In this document: positions 1 to 5,564 of the stretch, piece by piece
Numbering within the stretch: position 1 is the stretch's first letter
How the letters are laid out: every line of letters starts with the position of its first letter
From: Verrucomicrobia bacterium SCGC AAA164-M04
GTDB taxonomy: Bacteria; Verrucomicrobiota; Verrucomicrobiae; Verrucomicrobiales; Akkermansiaceae
Direction: 5' to 3'
Length of the DNA: 6,529 bases
Assembly: GCA_000383735.1 (NCBI GenBank)
Contig: KB912177.1
Location: 1 to 6,529 of the forward strand
The notes under the pieces: model-generated
Databases searched by the model: none
Told to the model about the DNA's origin: nothing
The model's input: only the letters and a program-made list of their open reading frames with translations
Translations under genes and position numbers: made by a program

Positions 1-594
1 CCCCCCCGTGAGAAAGCCTATCACAAAACTAGTAGCGGCCAGAAACAGGGCCGTGTTTCTACCCAAACGATAATCTTCAAGGGCTTTGATTTCTTTAGCA
101 TAAAATTGAGGATGTCGAAATACAATAACCTCATATTGTTTTTGATACTTAAAATGAAGAATTAGAGCAAAAAATAAGGATAAACCTGAGACCAAATAAA
201 CTCTTACTGAAAGGCCTGAATTTTTGATCTTTAACCAAATAGAAAAAAGAGGGTTCCTTTTGTCGCTATATTGAACTTGGTAAGGGATACTGGTTACTTT
301 TCCCGCCGTAGGGAAAGGATCCGTTATAGATTTTTTCTCTTCTCGCTTCTGGGTAACGTTAAGCCCTGAGGTTGGGAGGGTGTTAGGCTCGAGTTTAACC
401 CAGCCTTCCAGCCCATTTATTGGAGTCTGTGTCACATGAACTACGTGAACGCCTTTTGGTCCATGAACTTCAAGAATCTTCTTTACAGAGCTAAGCCTGT
501 AGATCGTCTGATCAGGCTTGCTATTAACAGAAACATACCATTGGTCCACCAGACTATTAGAGAGGTGCCAACTTTTCAGTTCAGATATTTTCAT
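1..594 (-). CDS. GYF_2-like domain membrane protein, 3' end outside the window (partial)
   Basis: The frame is open from ATG at 594 to the left edge, giving 198 residues without a stop. The start is supported because residues 1-26 align without a gap to the start of the neighbouring minus-strand protein (W9 and W19 fall at the same positions in both). Residues about 19-69 form a GYF_2-like module: a WYVSVN strand, a leucine-rich helix region, a VHVVHV strand and a closing GWVKLE. A polar linker (about 70-128) follows, then a hydrophobic segment at about 130-149, a charged loop, and a second hydrophobic segment from about 181 that is cut by the window edge. I infer an inner-membrane protein with the N-terminal module in the cytoplasm. 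It lies 78 bases downstream of the DUF805 gene on the same strand, so co-transcription is likely. No specific function is recognised. No good Shine-Dalgarno sequence precedes the ATG. Confidence 0.8.
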   Translation of the reverse strand, partial: MKISELKSWHLSNSLVDQWYVSVNSKPDQTIYRLSSVKKILEVHGPKGVHVVHVTQTPINGLEGWVKLEPNTLPTSGLNVTQKREEKKSITDPFPTAGKVTSIPYQVQYSDKRNPLFSIWLKIKNSGLSVRVYLVSGLSLFFALILHFKYQKQYEVIVFRHPQFYAKEIKALEDYRLGRNTALFLAATSFVIGFLTGG

Positions 595-622
595 GCTTGT
601 TACCAAACCAGATAAAGGTAGC

Positions 623-633
623 TAGGGACCCTA
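623..633. repeat. Short perfect palindrome TAGGGACCCTA
   Basis: Five-base arms around a single central base lie in the 78-base gap between the two minus-strand genes. An AT-rich stretch (TTAATT) adjoins it. It could be a small operator or chance; it is too short to act as a terminator and has no T-tract. Confidence 0.2.
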
Positions 634-672
634 ATTAATACAACGCTGAAAACAGGGTTCTAAAGCCTCATC

Positions 673-1497
673 TTAGAAGATGTCATAAGGCGCATCGCCA
701 TACTTATTTGGCCCTCTACTTGATGGGAAAATCACGCAACACAAGACCAAAAGAGGTCCAAATAATACATTGAAAAAAGGCACTAAAACTAATAGCAAAA
801 TCCAAGGAGTTGTGTCGGTATCCTTTAATCTGCGACTTAATAGAGAAATATTTAACCACGGAATGGTTACAAAAAGTAATAGCAGAGGAATCATCATATA
901 ATCCTGCAAACTCGTACGGTCGACTGCTACCATTAACCCTCCAACAACGAACATGAGCACTAATTTTAACAAGTAAGCCAACATAAATTGTTTCCGGTTG
1001 ATCCTACCTCTGAATGAAAAAAGTATTTTGAGACGCTGTCTAAACTGAGGGGTAGAAACAGCGCCTGCATTAGATGGTTGGTAATCTAGCCCTGACATAC
1101 TCAGTGGCTCATTCGATTTACCACCGAGGTTGGAAAGAGGCGCCTTACGCTGAGTAGTCGATTGTTGATCGAAGATTGTTGAAGATTGTAACTCTAACTC
1201 CGGCGGTGGTGGTGGCGGCGGCAGCGGCGGCGGATTATCAGACCTTATTGTTCCGCTATTCTTCACTCCTAAATTAATGACTGGGATATCAGATTCAACC
1301 TCAATCCACGGAGGTTGGTCTAATTCGGCCTGCGATACATGAAGCACTAAAATTTTAGAGCTTGGATTTTCCCAGAGGATTCCCTCAAGAAGTTCGAGAT
1401 TTGACGGCTTTCCTAATGATTTACCATCTACATTAACCCACCATTCATTCTCTTTGCCATTAAGACAGAACCATTCCCGCAAGTCAGCAATATTCAC
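673..1497 (-). CDS. GYF_2-like / polyproline / DUF805 membrane protein
   Basis: The protein has 274 residues from a GTG start at 1497. The frame stays open further upstream to 1701, but that extension would run into the divergent endonuclease gene. The GTG start also makes the first 26 residues align gaplessly with the paralog at 1-594 (W9, W19 and the domain-closing W64/W65 match). Domains in order: a GYF_2-like module at about 19-68 (EWWVNVDGK at the front, WIEVE at the end); a polyproline tract at 89-99; a polar linker rich in Ser, Gln and Asn to about 155; and a DUF805 domain at about 159-270. The DUF805 hallmarks are FRGRINRKQF at 162-171, RRLKDTDTTPW at 222-232 and PNKYGDAP at 263-270. 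Three hydrophobic segments lie at about 173-192, 202-220 and 231-258. DUF805 proteins are integral inner-membrane proteins without an established activity. The role is unknown; I infer a membrane-anchored interaction module. Confidence 0.85.
   Translation of the reverse strand: MNIADLREWFCLNGKENEWWVNVDGKSLGKPSNLELLEGILWENPSSKILVLHVSQAELDQPPWIEVESDIPVINLGVKNSGTIRSDNPPPLPPPPPPPELELQSSTIFDQQSTTQRKAPLSNLGGKSNEPLSMSGLDYQPSNAGAVSTPQFRQRLKILFSFRGRINRKQFMLAYLLKLVLMFVVGGLMVAVDRTSLQDYMMIPLLLLFVTIPWLNISLLSRRLKDTDTTPWILLLVLVPFFNVLFGPLLVLCCVIFPSSRGPNKYGDAPYDIF
1201..1233 (-). repeat. CCG/CCA codon repeat encoding a polyproline tract (PPPLPPPPPPP)
   Basis: Eleven consecutive codons, all CCN except one CTG, give three prolines, a leucine and seven prolines. 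On the plus strand this is a run of CGG/TGG triplets, a low-complexity repeat open to in-frame length change by slippage. Runs of three or more prolines are known to stall ribosomes unless elongation factor P acts, so translation of this membrane protein is expected to depend on EF-P. The tract sits between the GYF_2-like module and the DUF805 domain. Confidence 0.9.
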
Positions 1498-1503
1498 GAC
1501 AAA

Positions 1504-1539
1504 GAAGCCTATTACATACCCATTTACTAAACTAGTAAA
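1504..1539 (-). promoter_or_regulatory. Candidate sigma-70-type promoter for the minus-strand operon
   Basis: On the minus strand, TTTACT (1539-1534; 4 of 6 to TTGACA) is followed after exactly 17 bases by TGTAAT (1516-1511; 5 of 6 to TATAAT). Transcription would start near 1504, only about seven bases before the GTG start at 1497, which implies a very short leader. The -35 element is one arm of the inverted repeat at 1523-1539. This is a pattern match only. Confidence 0.35.
1523..1539. promoter_or_regulatory. Inverted repeat TTTACT-N5-AGTAAA in the divergent intergenic region, possible operator
   Basis: Perfect six-base arms separated by five bases end one base before the ATG at 1541 of the restriction endonuclease gene. 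They cover the candidate -35 element of the opposite operon. A repressor bound here could control both directions, but no regulator gene is in the window, so this is inference from position and symmetry. AT-rich short repeats of this size also arise by chance. Confidence 0.3.
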
Positions 1540-1540
1540 A

Positions 1541-3130
1541 ATGTCTACGAATAAAAACCTGATGAGTGAAGAGATCGGACCAGTCCAAAACTGCCAAAAC
1601 CCTCCACGGGACACTCCTAGTTGGGCCAAGCTTTCTTTCCAGTGCAGGATGGAATGGAAAGACTTGGAAGAGACCTCTGAGCCATCAAAACGCTTTTGCA
1701 AAGCCTGCCACGAGAATGTTCATCTTGTCACTAATAAGGAGGAATTTGAATCCGCAGCTAGCCTCAAACATTGTGTCTCAGTTAAGACTGAAGAGAATGA
1801 GTTTAGGCTAACAGGCGCACCTCAAATTTTTTCAGGGAAAGAAATTTCTCAAGAGGAACCAAAAACCCATGAACAACCAAGAAGGAAGCACAGCCCAACT
1901 CAACTCCAGCAGCAGAAAAAACTCACTCCCAACAGTATTCTTAAAGAATCAGATATCAATCTAGCAGAACCCTCCGCTGCGATATTGAAGGCGGGTTATG
2001 ATGTCGCCTTTCTTGTGCCGACTGAAAACGCAATGCGTAAATCGATCATGGACGCACACGACTCAGTCCGAGCGTTTTTAAAACGCAACGAGTTACATGA
2101 TTACAAAGAGCAGCAGCAGGGACCGAGCCGCAAAGTTAAGATTAAAGCCCAATTCGTAACCACAAATGGAATCCATGAAAACAAGGTATCTCTTTATCGG
2201 CCTCAAACAAAAGATGGCGATCCTCGAATCTGGATATATGGGCTAAAAGAACTAGCTCAAGCTTATAACCTAATCGCATTAATCTACTCTGATGGGCAGC
2301 TATTTATTGTTAATTGCTCCAAAGAGGAGGACTTAGAAATCGCTCTCAGTGGAGCAATTCCTAAGCCAGCTCAAGCTCTTAGCGCGGTAGCATTCGAGCT
2401 TCTCCAAAAGCTAAGAAGTATCTCCAACAGAGGATTTATTCCCTCTATTCGGCAAGGTGATACGGGTGTCGGCATGACGCTTGAAAACCTCCTTGGGATA
2501 GCAGCCAATTCAAGCAAATCTCCTGACTATAAAGGAATTGAGCTAAAGGCATCTCGAATTAGCAACAGAGGATCGGTTCGCAATAAAAGCCAATTGTTTT
2601 CAAAGACGCCTAGCTGGAAATTATCACCGATGGGAACAGCAGAACGCTTAGTAGCAACTAGGGGATATATAGACGGGGACGGGACTCAAGCTTTGAGGCA
2701 CACTATAAGTGGAAATAAGCCTAATTCACGCGGCCTCTATCTCGATGTAGATTATGCCAATGACTACTTACGACAAATGTTCACAGATGTAGCCGTAAGG
2801 GATTTTAATCCCGAGCATGATATGACTTGGGTTTTTGATGACTTAAGAAAGGCTCTAAAAAAGAAGCATCGCGAAACGTTTTGGGTGAAGGCATTTCATA
2901 ATAATGATCGTACCGATGAGCAGTTTCATTATGCTACAGTAGAGCACACTAAAGATCCATATATTGAAAAGCTGGAAACTCTTTTTGAAACTGGCATCGT
3001 TACTATGGACTATACCTTACACCTCAAACCTTCAGGAAAGGCTAGAGATCACGGCTATTTATTTAAGTTGAAGCCAAATTGTTTTGAAGCCCTCTTTCCT
3101 AAACCTGCGGAATATGACCTTACAGCATAG
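1541..3130 (+). CDS. Type II-like restriction endonuclease, MvaI/BcnI family, with extra N-terminal domains
   Basis: The protein has 529 residues from ATG 1541; ATG 1562 is an equally possible start (522 residues), and neither has a Shine-Dalgarno. A start at 1649 would cut into the first domain. Residues about 27-85 form a cysteine-rich module: C35, then MEWKDL, then RFCKAC with C53 and C56, VHLV, and C78, plausibly a zinc-binding fold. A polar Gln/Lys/Pro-rich linker follows to about 145. A second compact region (about 150-262) contains NAMRKSIMDAH and GDPRIWIYGL; I do not recognise it with certainty, and a DNA- or effector-binding role is a guess. Residues about 306-523 are the nuclease: GDTGVGMTLENLLGI, then D329-x4-E334-x-K336 in PDYKGIELK, then LFSKTPSW and RDHGYLFKLK. 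The D-x4-E-x-K spacing matches what I recall for MvaI. Classical MvaI and BcnI are about 240 residues, so this protein is more than twice as long. It should cut specific DNA sites, and the downstream methyltransferase is its likely partner. Confidence 0.85.
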   Translation: MSTNKNLMSEEIGPVQNCQNPPRDTPSWAKLSFQCRMEWKDLEETSEPSKRFCKACHENVHLVTNKEEFESAASLKHCVSVKTEENEFRLTGAPQIFSGKEISQEEPKTHEQPRRKHSPTQLQQQKKLTPNSILKESDINLAEPSAAILKAGYDVAFLVPTENAMRKSIMDAHDSVRAFLKRNELHDYKEQQQGPSRKVKIKAQFVTTNGIHENKVSLYRPQTKDGDPRIWIYGLKELAQAYNLIALIYSDGQLFIVNCSKEEDLEIALSGAIPKPAQALSAVAFELLQKLRSISNRGFIPSIRQGDTGVGMTLENLLGIAANSSKSPDYKGIELKASRISNRGSVRNKSQLFSKTPSWKLSPMGTAERLVATRGYIDGDGTQALRHTISGNKPNSRGLYLDVDYANDYLRQMFTDVAVRDFNPEHDMTWVFDDLRKALKKKHRETFWVKAFHNNDRTDEQFHYATVEHTKDPYIEKLETLFETGIVTMDYTLHLKPSGKARDHGYLFKLKPNCFEALFPKPAEYDLTA

Positions 3131-3228
3131 TGCCACCAAATTTTCGAACACACCGAGTATAAGCCTGGACTTTACGGGTGGAAGTGGTATGCCTTCTCAC
3201 AATTCTCATCTTCAAAATTGAATCTTAC

Positions 3229-4836
3229 ATGAATCATATTGAACTTTTCGCTGGCTGTGGCGGTCTCTCTTTGGGCTTAGAGACGACGGGGTTTGAGCTC
3301 CTGCTTGCCAATGAACTATCCCCAATGGCTTCGGAAACTTTTGCATACAATCATCTGAATGCAGATTTAGAAGCGCTAGATAATATTGATAAAGTTCTAT
3401 GGATCAGCAGTGGATATAAGCGTGATGAAATCAAGGCTCGACTGAGAGAGAATCCGAACGATGCCACTGGATTAGAGAAAAATCATCACTCCGACTTAAT
3501 CGACCTTAAACCTAGTTGCGATCAGCTCAGGAGGAGCTTGTTAGTCGGCAGCATTATAGACCTTAACACCATACTTTCTGTAAGAGGTAGTCAGCTACTC
3601 AAAAACTTAAAAGGAGGGTTGGGTGATGGGAGTGTTGATTTGGTATCTGGAGGACCTCCCTGTCAGAGCTTTAGCCTTGCGGGATTAAGAGATGCCAATA
3701 ACCAACGAAACGAATTACCTTGGGAGTTCGCCCGCTTTGTCGGCAAAGTTAAGCCCAAAATTGCATTACTTGAAAATGTATCGGGTATTCTACGCCCCTT
3801 TAAAATCGACGGAAACCAATACTTTGCATGGTTTGAGGTAGCTAAGGCGTTTGCGAAAGTGGGCTATATCCCCTTGTGTCTCCACGTAAATGCAAAATAC
3901 ACTGGAGCAGCGCAAAACAGACCGCGTTTTATCATGATCGCTTTGCGATACGATATATACAGATCAGTCAAAAAAAACTGTGATAACCAGACTCTAGTGG
4001 ACTTGCTCCAACCTTCGTATGAACTTCATCGTGACCTTAAGAAGGGGGGAAATCCGGTCTATGGCTGCCTTCCATATTACGACGTAGAAAAGCACCCTGA
4101 AGCGTTTGATGACACAATCTTGCAACCCCTTATTAGCGATTTCGAGCAACTAGCCAGCGTAAAGGATGCGATTGACGACCTTCGAGGTAAGGCAGTGCCT
4201 GAGGGTGAATATGTGGAGCATATTAATAATCGCTACTTCAATCGTTACAATCATCCTACTGATAAGTTGAGCAATCATGAACTTCGCCAAAATAGCGGCA
4301 AGATTCGAGCTCGATTTCGCCTGTATCAAATACTAGCCAAACTCCCCAAAAAAGATGCCAAGGCGATTACCAATTACCTGAAATCTAAAGAGCTTGAGGG
4401 ATCGCTAGAGCTTCCTCCCTCGGCAGTAAATCAACTTAAACAGCACTGGATGCTAGACACATCTGGAACTAGAATCTCCAAGCCCACTAATGCCCAAGTG
4501 ACTAATATCATAGGGCAATTGCATACGAAGAAACAGACGCAAAGAGTTCTCATCGCGGACGAACCCGCACCTGCTGCTTTATCGATTCCAGATGATGCCT
4601 GCCATTATCACGAGTCCAAGGGTATGCAAAGAACACTGACTGTTAGAGAAATGGCAAGAATTCAATCATTCCCTGACTGGTATCAGATTAAATCTAAAGT
4701 AACAACGGGGGGGCAGATGCGAAAATTTGAAGTCCCTCAATACACTCAGATTGGCAACGCTGTTCCTCCACTTTTAGGAGTTGCGCTAGGTGAAGTATGT
4801 CGAGAGCTAATCAAATTTGCGCATGGCCAAAACTGA
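3229..4836 (+). CDS. DNA (cytosine-5)-methyltransferase of the restriction-modification pair
   Basis: The enzyme transfers a methyl group from S-adenosylmethionine to carbon 5 of cytosine in a specific DNA site. It has 535 residues from ATG 3229, which puts motif I at the usual place by the N-terminus. A GTG at 3178 would add 17 hydrophobic residues and is less likely. Motifs run in canonical order: I FAGCGGLSLGL (7-17), IV GGPPCQSFS with catalytic C145, VI ENV (182-184), VIII QNRPRF (229-234), IX RTLTVREMARIQSFPD (468-483) and X QIGNAVPP (507-514). All key residues are present, so it should be active. There is an insert of about 90 residues between motif I and motif IV (about 48-135), and about 230 residues lie between motifs VIII and IX, where the target-recognition domain sits. 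The gene begins 98 bases after the endonuclease stop on the same strand. The recognition site cannot be read from sequence. A C5 enzyme is notable because M.MvaI and M.BcnI are, as I recall, N4-cytosine enzymes. Confidence 0.95.
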   Translation: MNHIELFAGCGGLSLGLETTGFELLLANELSPMASETFAYNHLNADLEALDNIDKVLWISSGYKRDEIKARLRENPNDATGLEKNHHSDLIDLKPSCDQLRRSLLVGSIIDLNTILSVRGSQLLKNLKGGLGDGSVDLVSGGPPCQSFSLAGLRDANNQRNELPWEFARFVGKVKPKIALLENVSGILRPFKIDGNQYFAWFEVAKAFAKVGYIPLCLHVNAKYTGAAQNRPRFIMIALRYDIYRSVKKNCDNQTLVDLLQPSYELHRDLKKGGNPVYGCLPYYDVEKHPEAFDDTILQPLISDFEQLASVKDAIDDLRGKAVPEGEYVEHINNRYFNRYNHPTDKLSNHELRQNSGKIRARFRLYQILAKLPKKDAKAITNYLKSKELEGSLELPPSAVNQLKQHWMLDTSGTRISKPTNAQVTNIIGQLHTKKQTQRVLIADEPAPAALSIPDDACHYHESKGMQRTLTVREMARIQSFPDWYQIKSKVTTGGQMRKFEVPQYTQIGNAVPPLLGVALGEVCRELIKFAHGQN

Positions 4837-4913
4837 CAAGAACTAACCCAACCTCAAGTAAGTTGTAATGTCACGGGGCGCTAGAAACGTATCAGCAAAA
4901 GTAGGCCAAAGAT

Positions 4914-5228
4914 ATGAGCAGAGTTACAAAGGAGTTATACATCGAGTTTCCCGATAAAATGGATGGCGAAGAACCAGCTACTGCGAAGCAGTTGGCTTAT
5001 ATCCGAGACCTTGCCGAAGGGAATATTGAATTACCGCCAGATCTTGGTAAGTGGCAAGCCTCTAGCTTAATTAAACAGATCAAGAAGGAGAAAGAAGATT
5101 ATCAAGCTGAGGTAGATAACGCTAACAGCGGAGGCTGCTTATCTGTCATACTTTTAGGGTCAGTGCTAACATCTTCGCTCTTCTACTTCATCATCTCTTT
5201 GCTTAAAATCAATCTACCGATTTTTTAA
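4914..5228 (+). CDS. Small ATxKQ-motif protein with a C-terminal transmembrane helix
   Basis: The protein has 104 residues and no recognised function. The N-terminal half is soluble and contains PATAKQLAYIRDLA (21-34), followed by PPDLGKWQASSLIKQIKK (41-58). This pairing of an AT-x-KQ-x-x-YI helix and an AS-x-LI helix resembles a small helical module found in many bacterial and phage proteins, often beside DNA-handling domains. A charged Lys/Glu stretch follows. Then GGC and a hydrophobic segment (about 75-97) would tail-anchor the protein in the membrane with the soluble part in the cytoplasm. The gene starts 77 bases after the methyltransferase stop on the same strand, so it may be co-transcribed with the R-M genes, but a link to them is only positional. 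The Shine-Dalgarno is weak (TAGG about 10 bases before the ATG). Confidence 0.65.
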   Translation: MSRVTKELYIEFPDKMDGEEPATAKQLAYIRDLAEGNIELPPDLGKWQASSLIKQIKKEKEDYQAEVDNANSGGCLSVILLGSVLTSSLFYFIISLLKINLPIF

Positions 5229-5239
5229 TCAGCCAAAAT

Positions 5240-5368
5240 ATGGTGAATGTATGCGCAAAATGTAATCTCAAAAAGGGGGGAGATACTTTGTTTAAGTTTT
5301 GCCAAAAGAATGGCTATGACTTTTCAGTTATTGCCCGCCGCCTCCAAGGTATGAGTAAGCAGGTATAA
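5240..5368 (+). pseudogene. Probable remnant of an HNH endonuclease C-terminus (42-codon frame)
   Basis: From ATG 5240 the frame reads MVNVCAKCNLKKGGDTL, then FKFCQKNGYDFSVIARRL, and ends with a TAA at 5366-5368. The C-x2-C-N-x2-KG sequence after an NMVNVC strand is what the second zinc-knuckle half of HNH nucleases looks like (the 'NL..C..CN..KG' region), and the following amphipathic tail also suits that family. The catalytic first half (the DHI/DH region) is absent: in frame the sequence is open only back to 5207, where a TAA (5204-5206) closes it, and the preceding DNA codes for the membrane helix of the small protein in another frame. I therefore read it as a truncated leftover, not a working nuclease. 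It could instead be a genuine small CxxC protein, or chance. Confidence 0.45.
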
Positions 5369-5502
5369 GCGATTACTGGTCAAACGCAGAATCCCCGCTT
5401 AGCTGATGTTGTAATTTGGTGCATATTGCCCAAATTTTTTAGTTTCGAATTTATGGACCTTCTTTCTCTGAGTGGGCCACGAACTGTTAGAGCTGCCTCC
5501 TC

Positions 5503-5521
5503 ACGCGCGCGCGTAACGCGC
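5503..5521. repeat. Alternating CG palindrome with an overlapping inverted repeat
   Basis: ACGCGCGCGCGT (5503-5514) is a perfect 12-base self-complementary run of alternating purine and pyrimidine. It overlaps a second symmetric element, GCGCGT-A-ACGCGC (5509-5521). Such tracts are the classic sequence type able to flip to left-handed Z-DNA under negative supercoiling, and they can also be protein-binding sites. The element lies directly upstream of an AT-rich promoter-like segment and the peptidase gene. Confidence 0.6.
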
Positions 5522-5522
5522 A

Positions 5523-5534
5523 CATAATATTTAT
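5523..5534 (+). promoter_or_regulatory. Possible -10 region for the M28 peptidase gene
   Basis: CATAAT at 5523-5528 matches TATAAT in 5 of 6 positions and sits in an AT-rich run. Transcription would begin near 5535, giving a leader of about 30 bases before ATG 5565, or a leaderless message if ATG 5535 is used. No convincing -35 hexamer is present; that place is occupied by the CG-alternating palindrome. Confidence 0.3.
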
Positions 5535-5564
5535 ATGGCGCAAATTTTACCGCCATTCGTAAAT

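Larger units (their letters stand above)
5369..5534. other. Intergenic stretch without a recognisable gene
   Basis: No plausible coding frame was found on either strand; the minus-strand frame open across 5380-5580 has no protein-like pattern. The stretch holds AT-rich patches, a CG-alternating palindrome (5503-5514) and a promoter-like AT segment just before the peptidase gene. No rho-independent terminator was seen. Confidence 0.5.

Noticed and set aside
1..7. C7 run at the left edge (G7 in the minus-strand gene) as a phase-variation tract
   Set aside because: The run touches the window edge, so its true length is unknown; nothing further can be supported.
1454..1540. N-terminal extension of the endonuclease to an ATG at 1454
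   Set aside because: It would lie inside the coding start of the divergent gene; the added residues have no domain pattern, and later ATGs at 1541 and 1562 suffice.
1498..1701. N-terminal extension of the DUF805 protein to an ATG at 1701
   Set aside because: The extension overlaps the endonuclease coding region on the other strand, and the paralog alignment starts exactly at the GTG at 1497.
1566..1811. 81-codon plus-strand open frame
   Set aside because: It lies in another frame of the endonuclease's cysteine-rich region and shows no protein-like pattern of its own.
3178..3228. GTG start adding 17 residues to the methyltransferase
   Set aside because: The extra residues are hydrophobic and not seen in C5 methyltransferases, which normally begin a few residues before motif I, as with ATG 3229. 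Not fully excluded.
1498..4913. Controller (C) protein gene or Vsr repair nuclease of the R-M system
   Set aside because: I looked for a small helix-turn-helix frame before the endonuclease and a Vsr-like frame near the C5 methyltransferase; neither is present in the window.
4837..4913. Terminator between the methyltransferase and the small gene
   Set aside because: No GC-rich hairpin followed by a T-run is visible; the short CACGGGGCG stretch has no matching arm.
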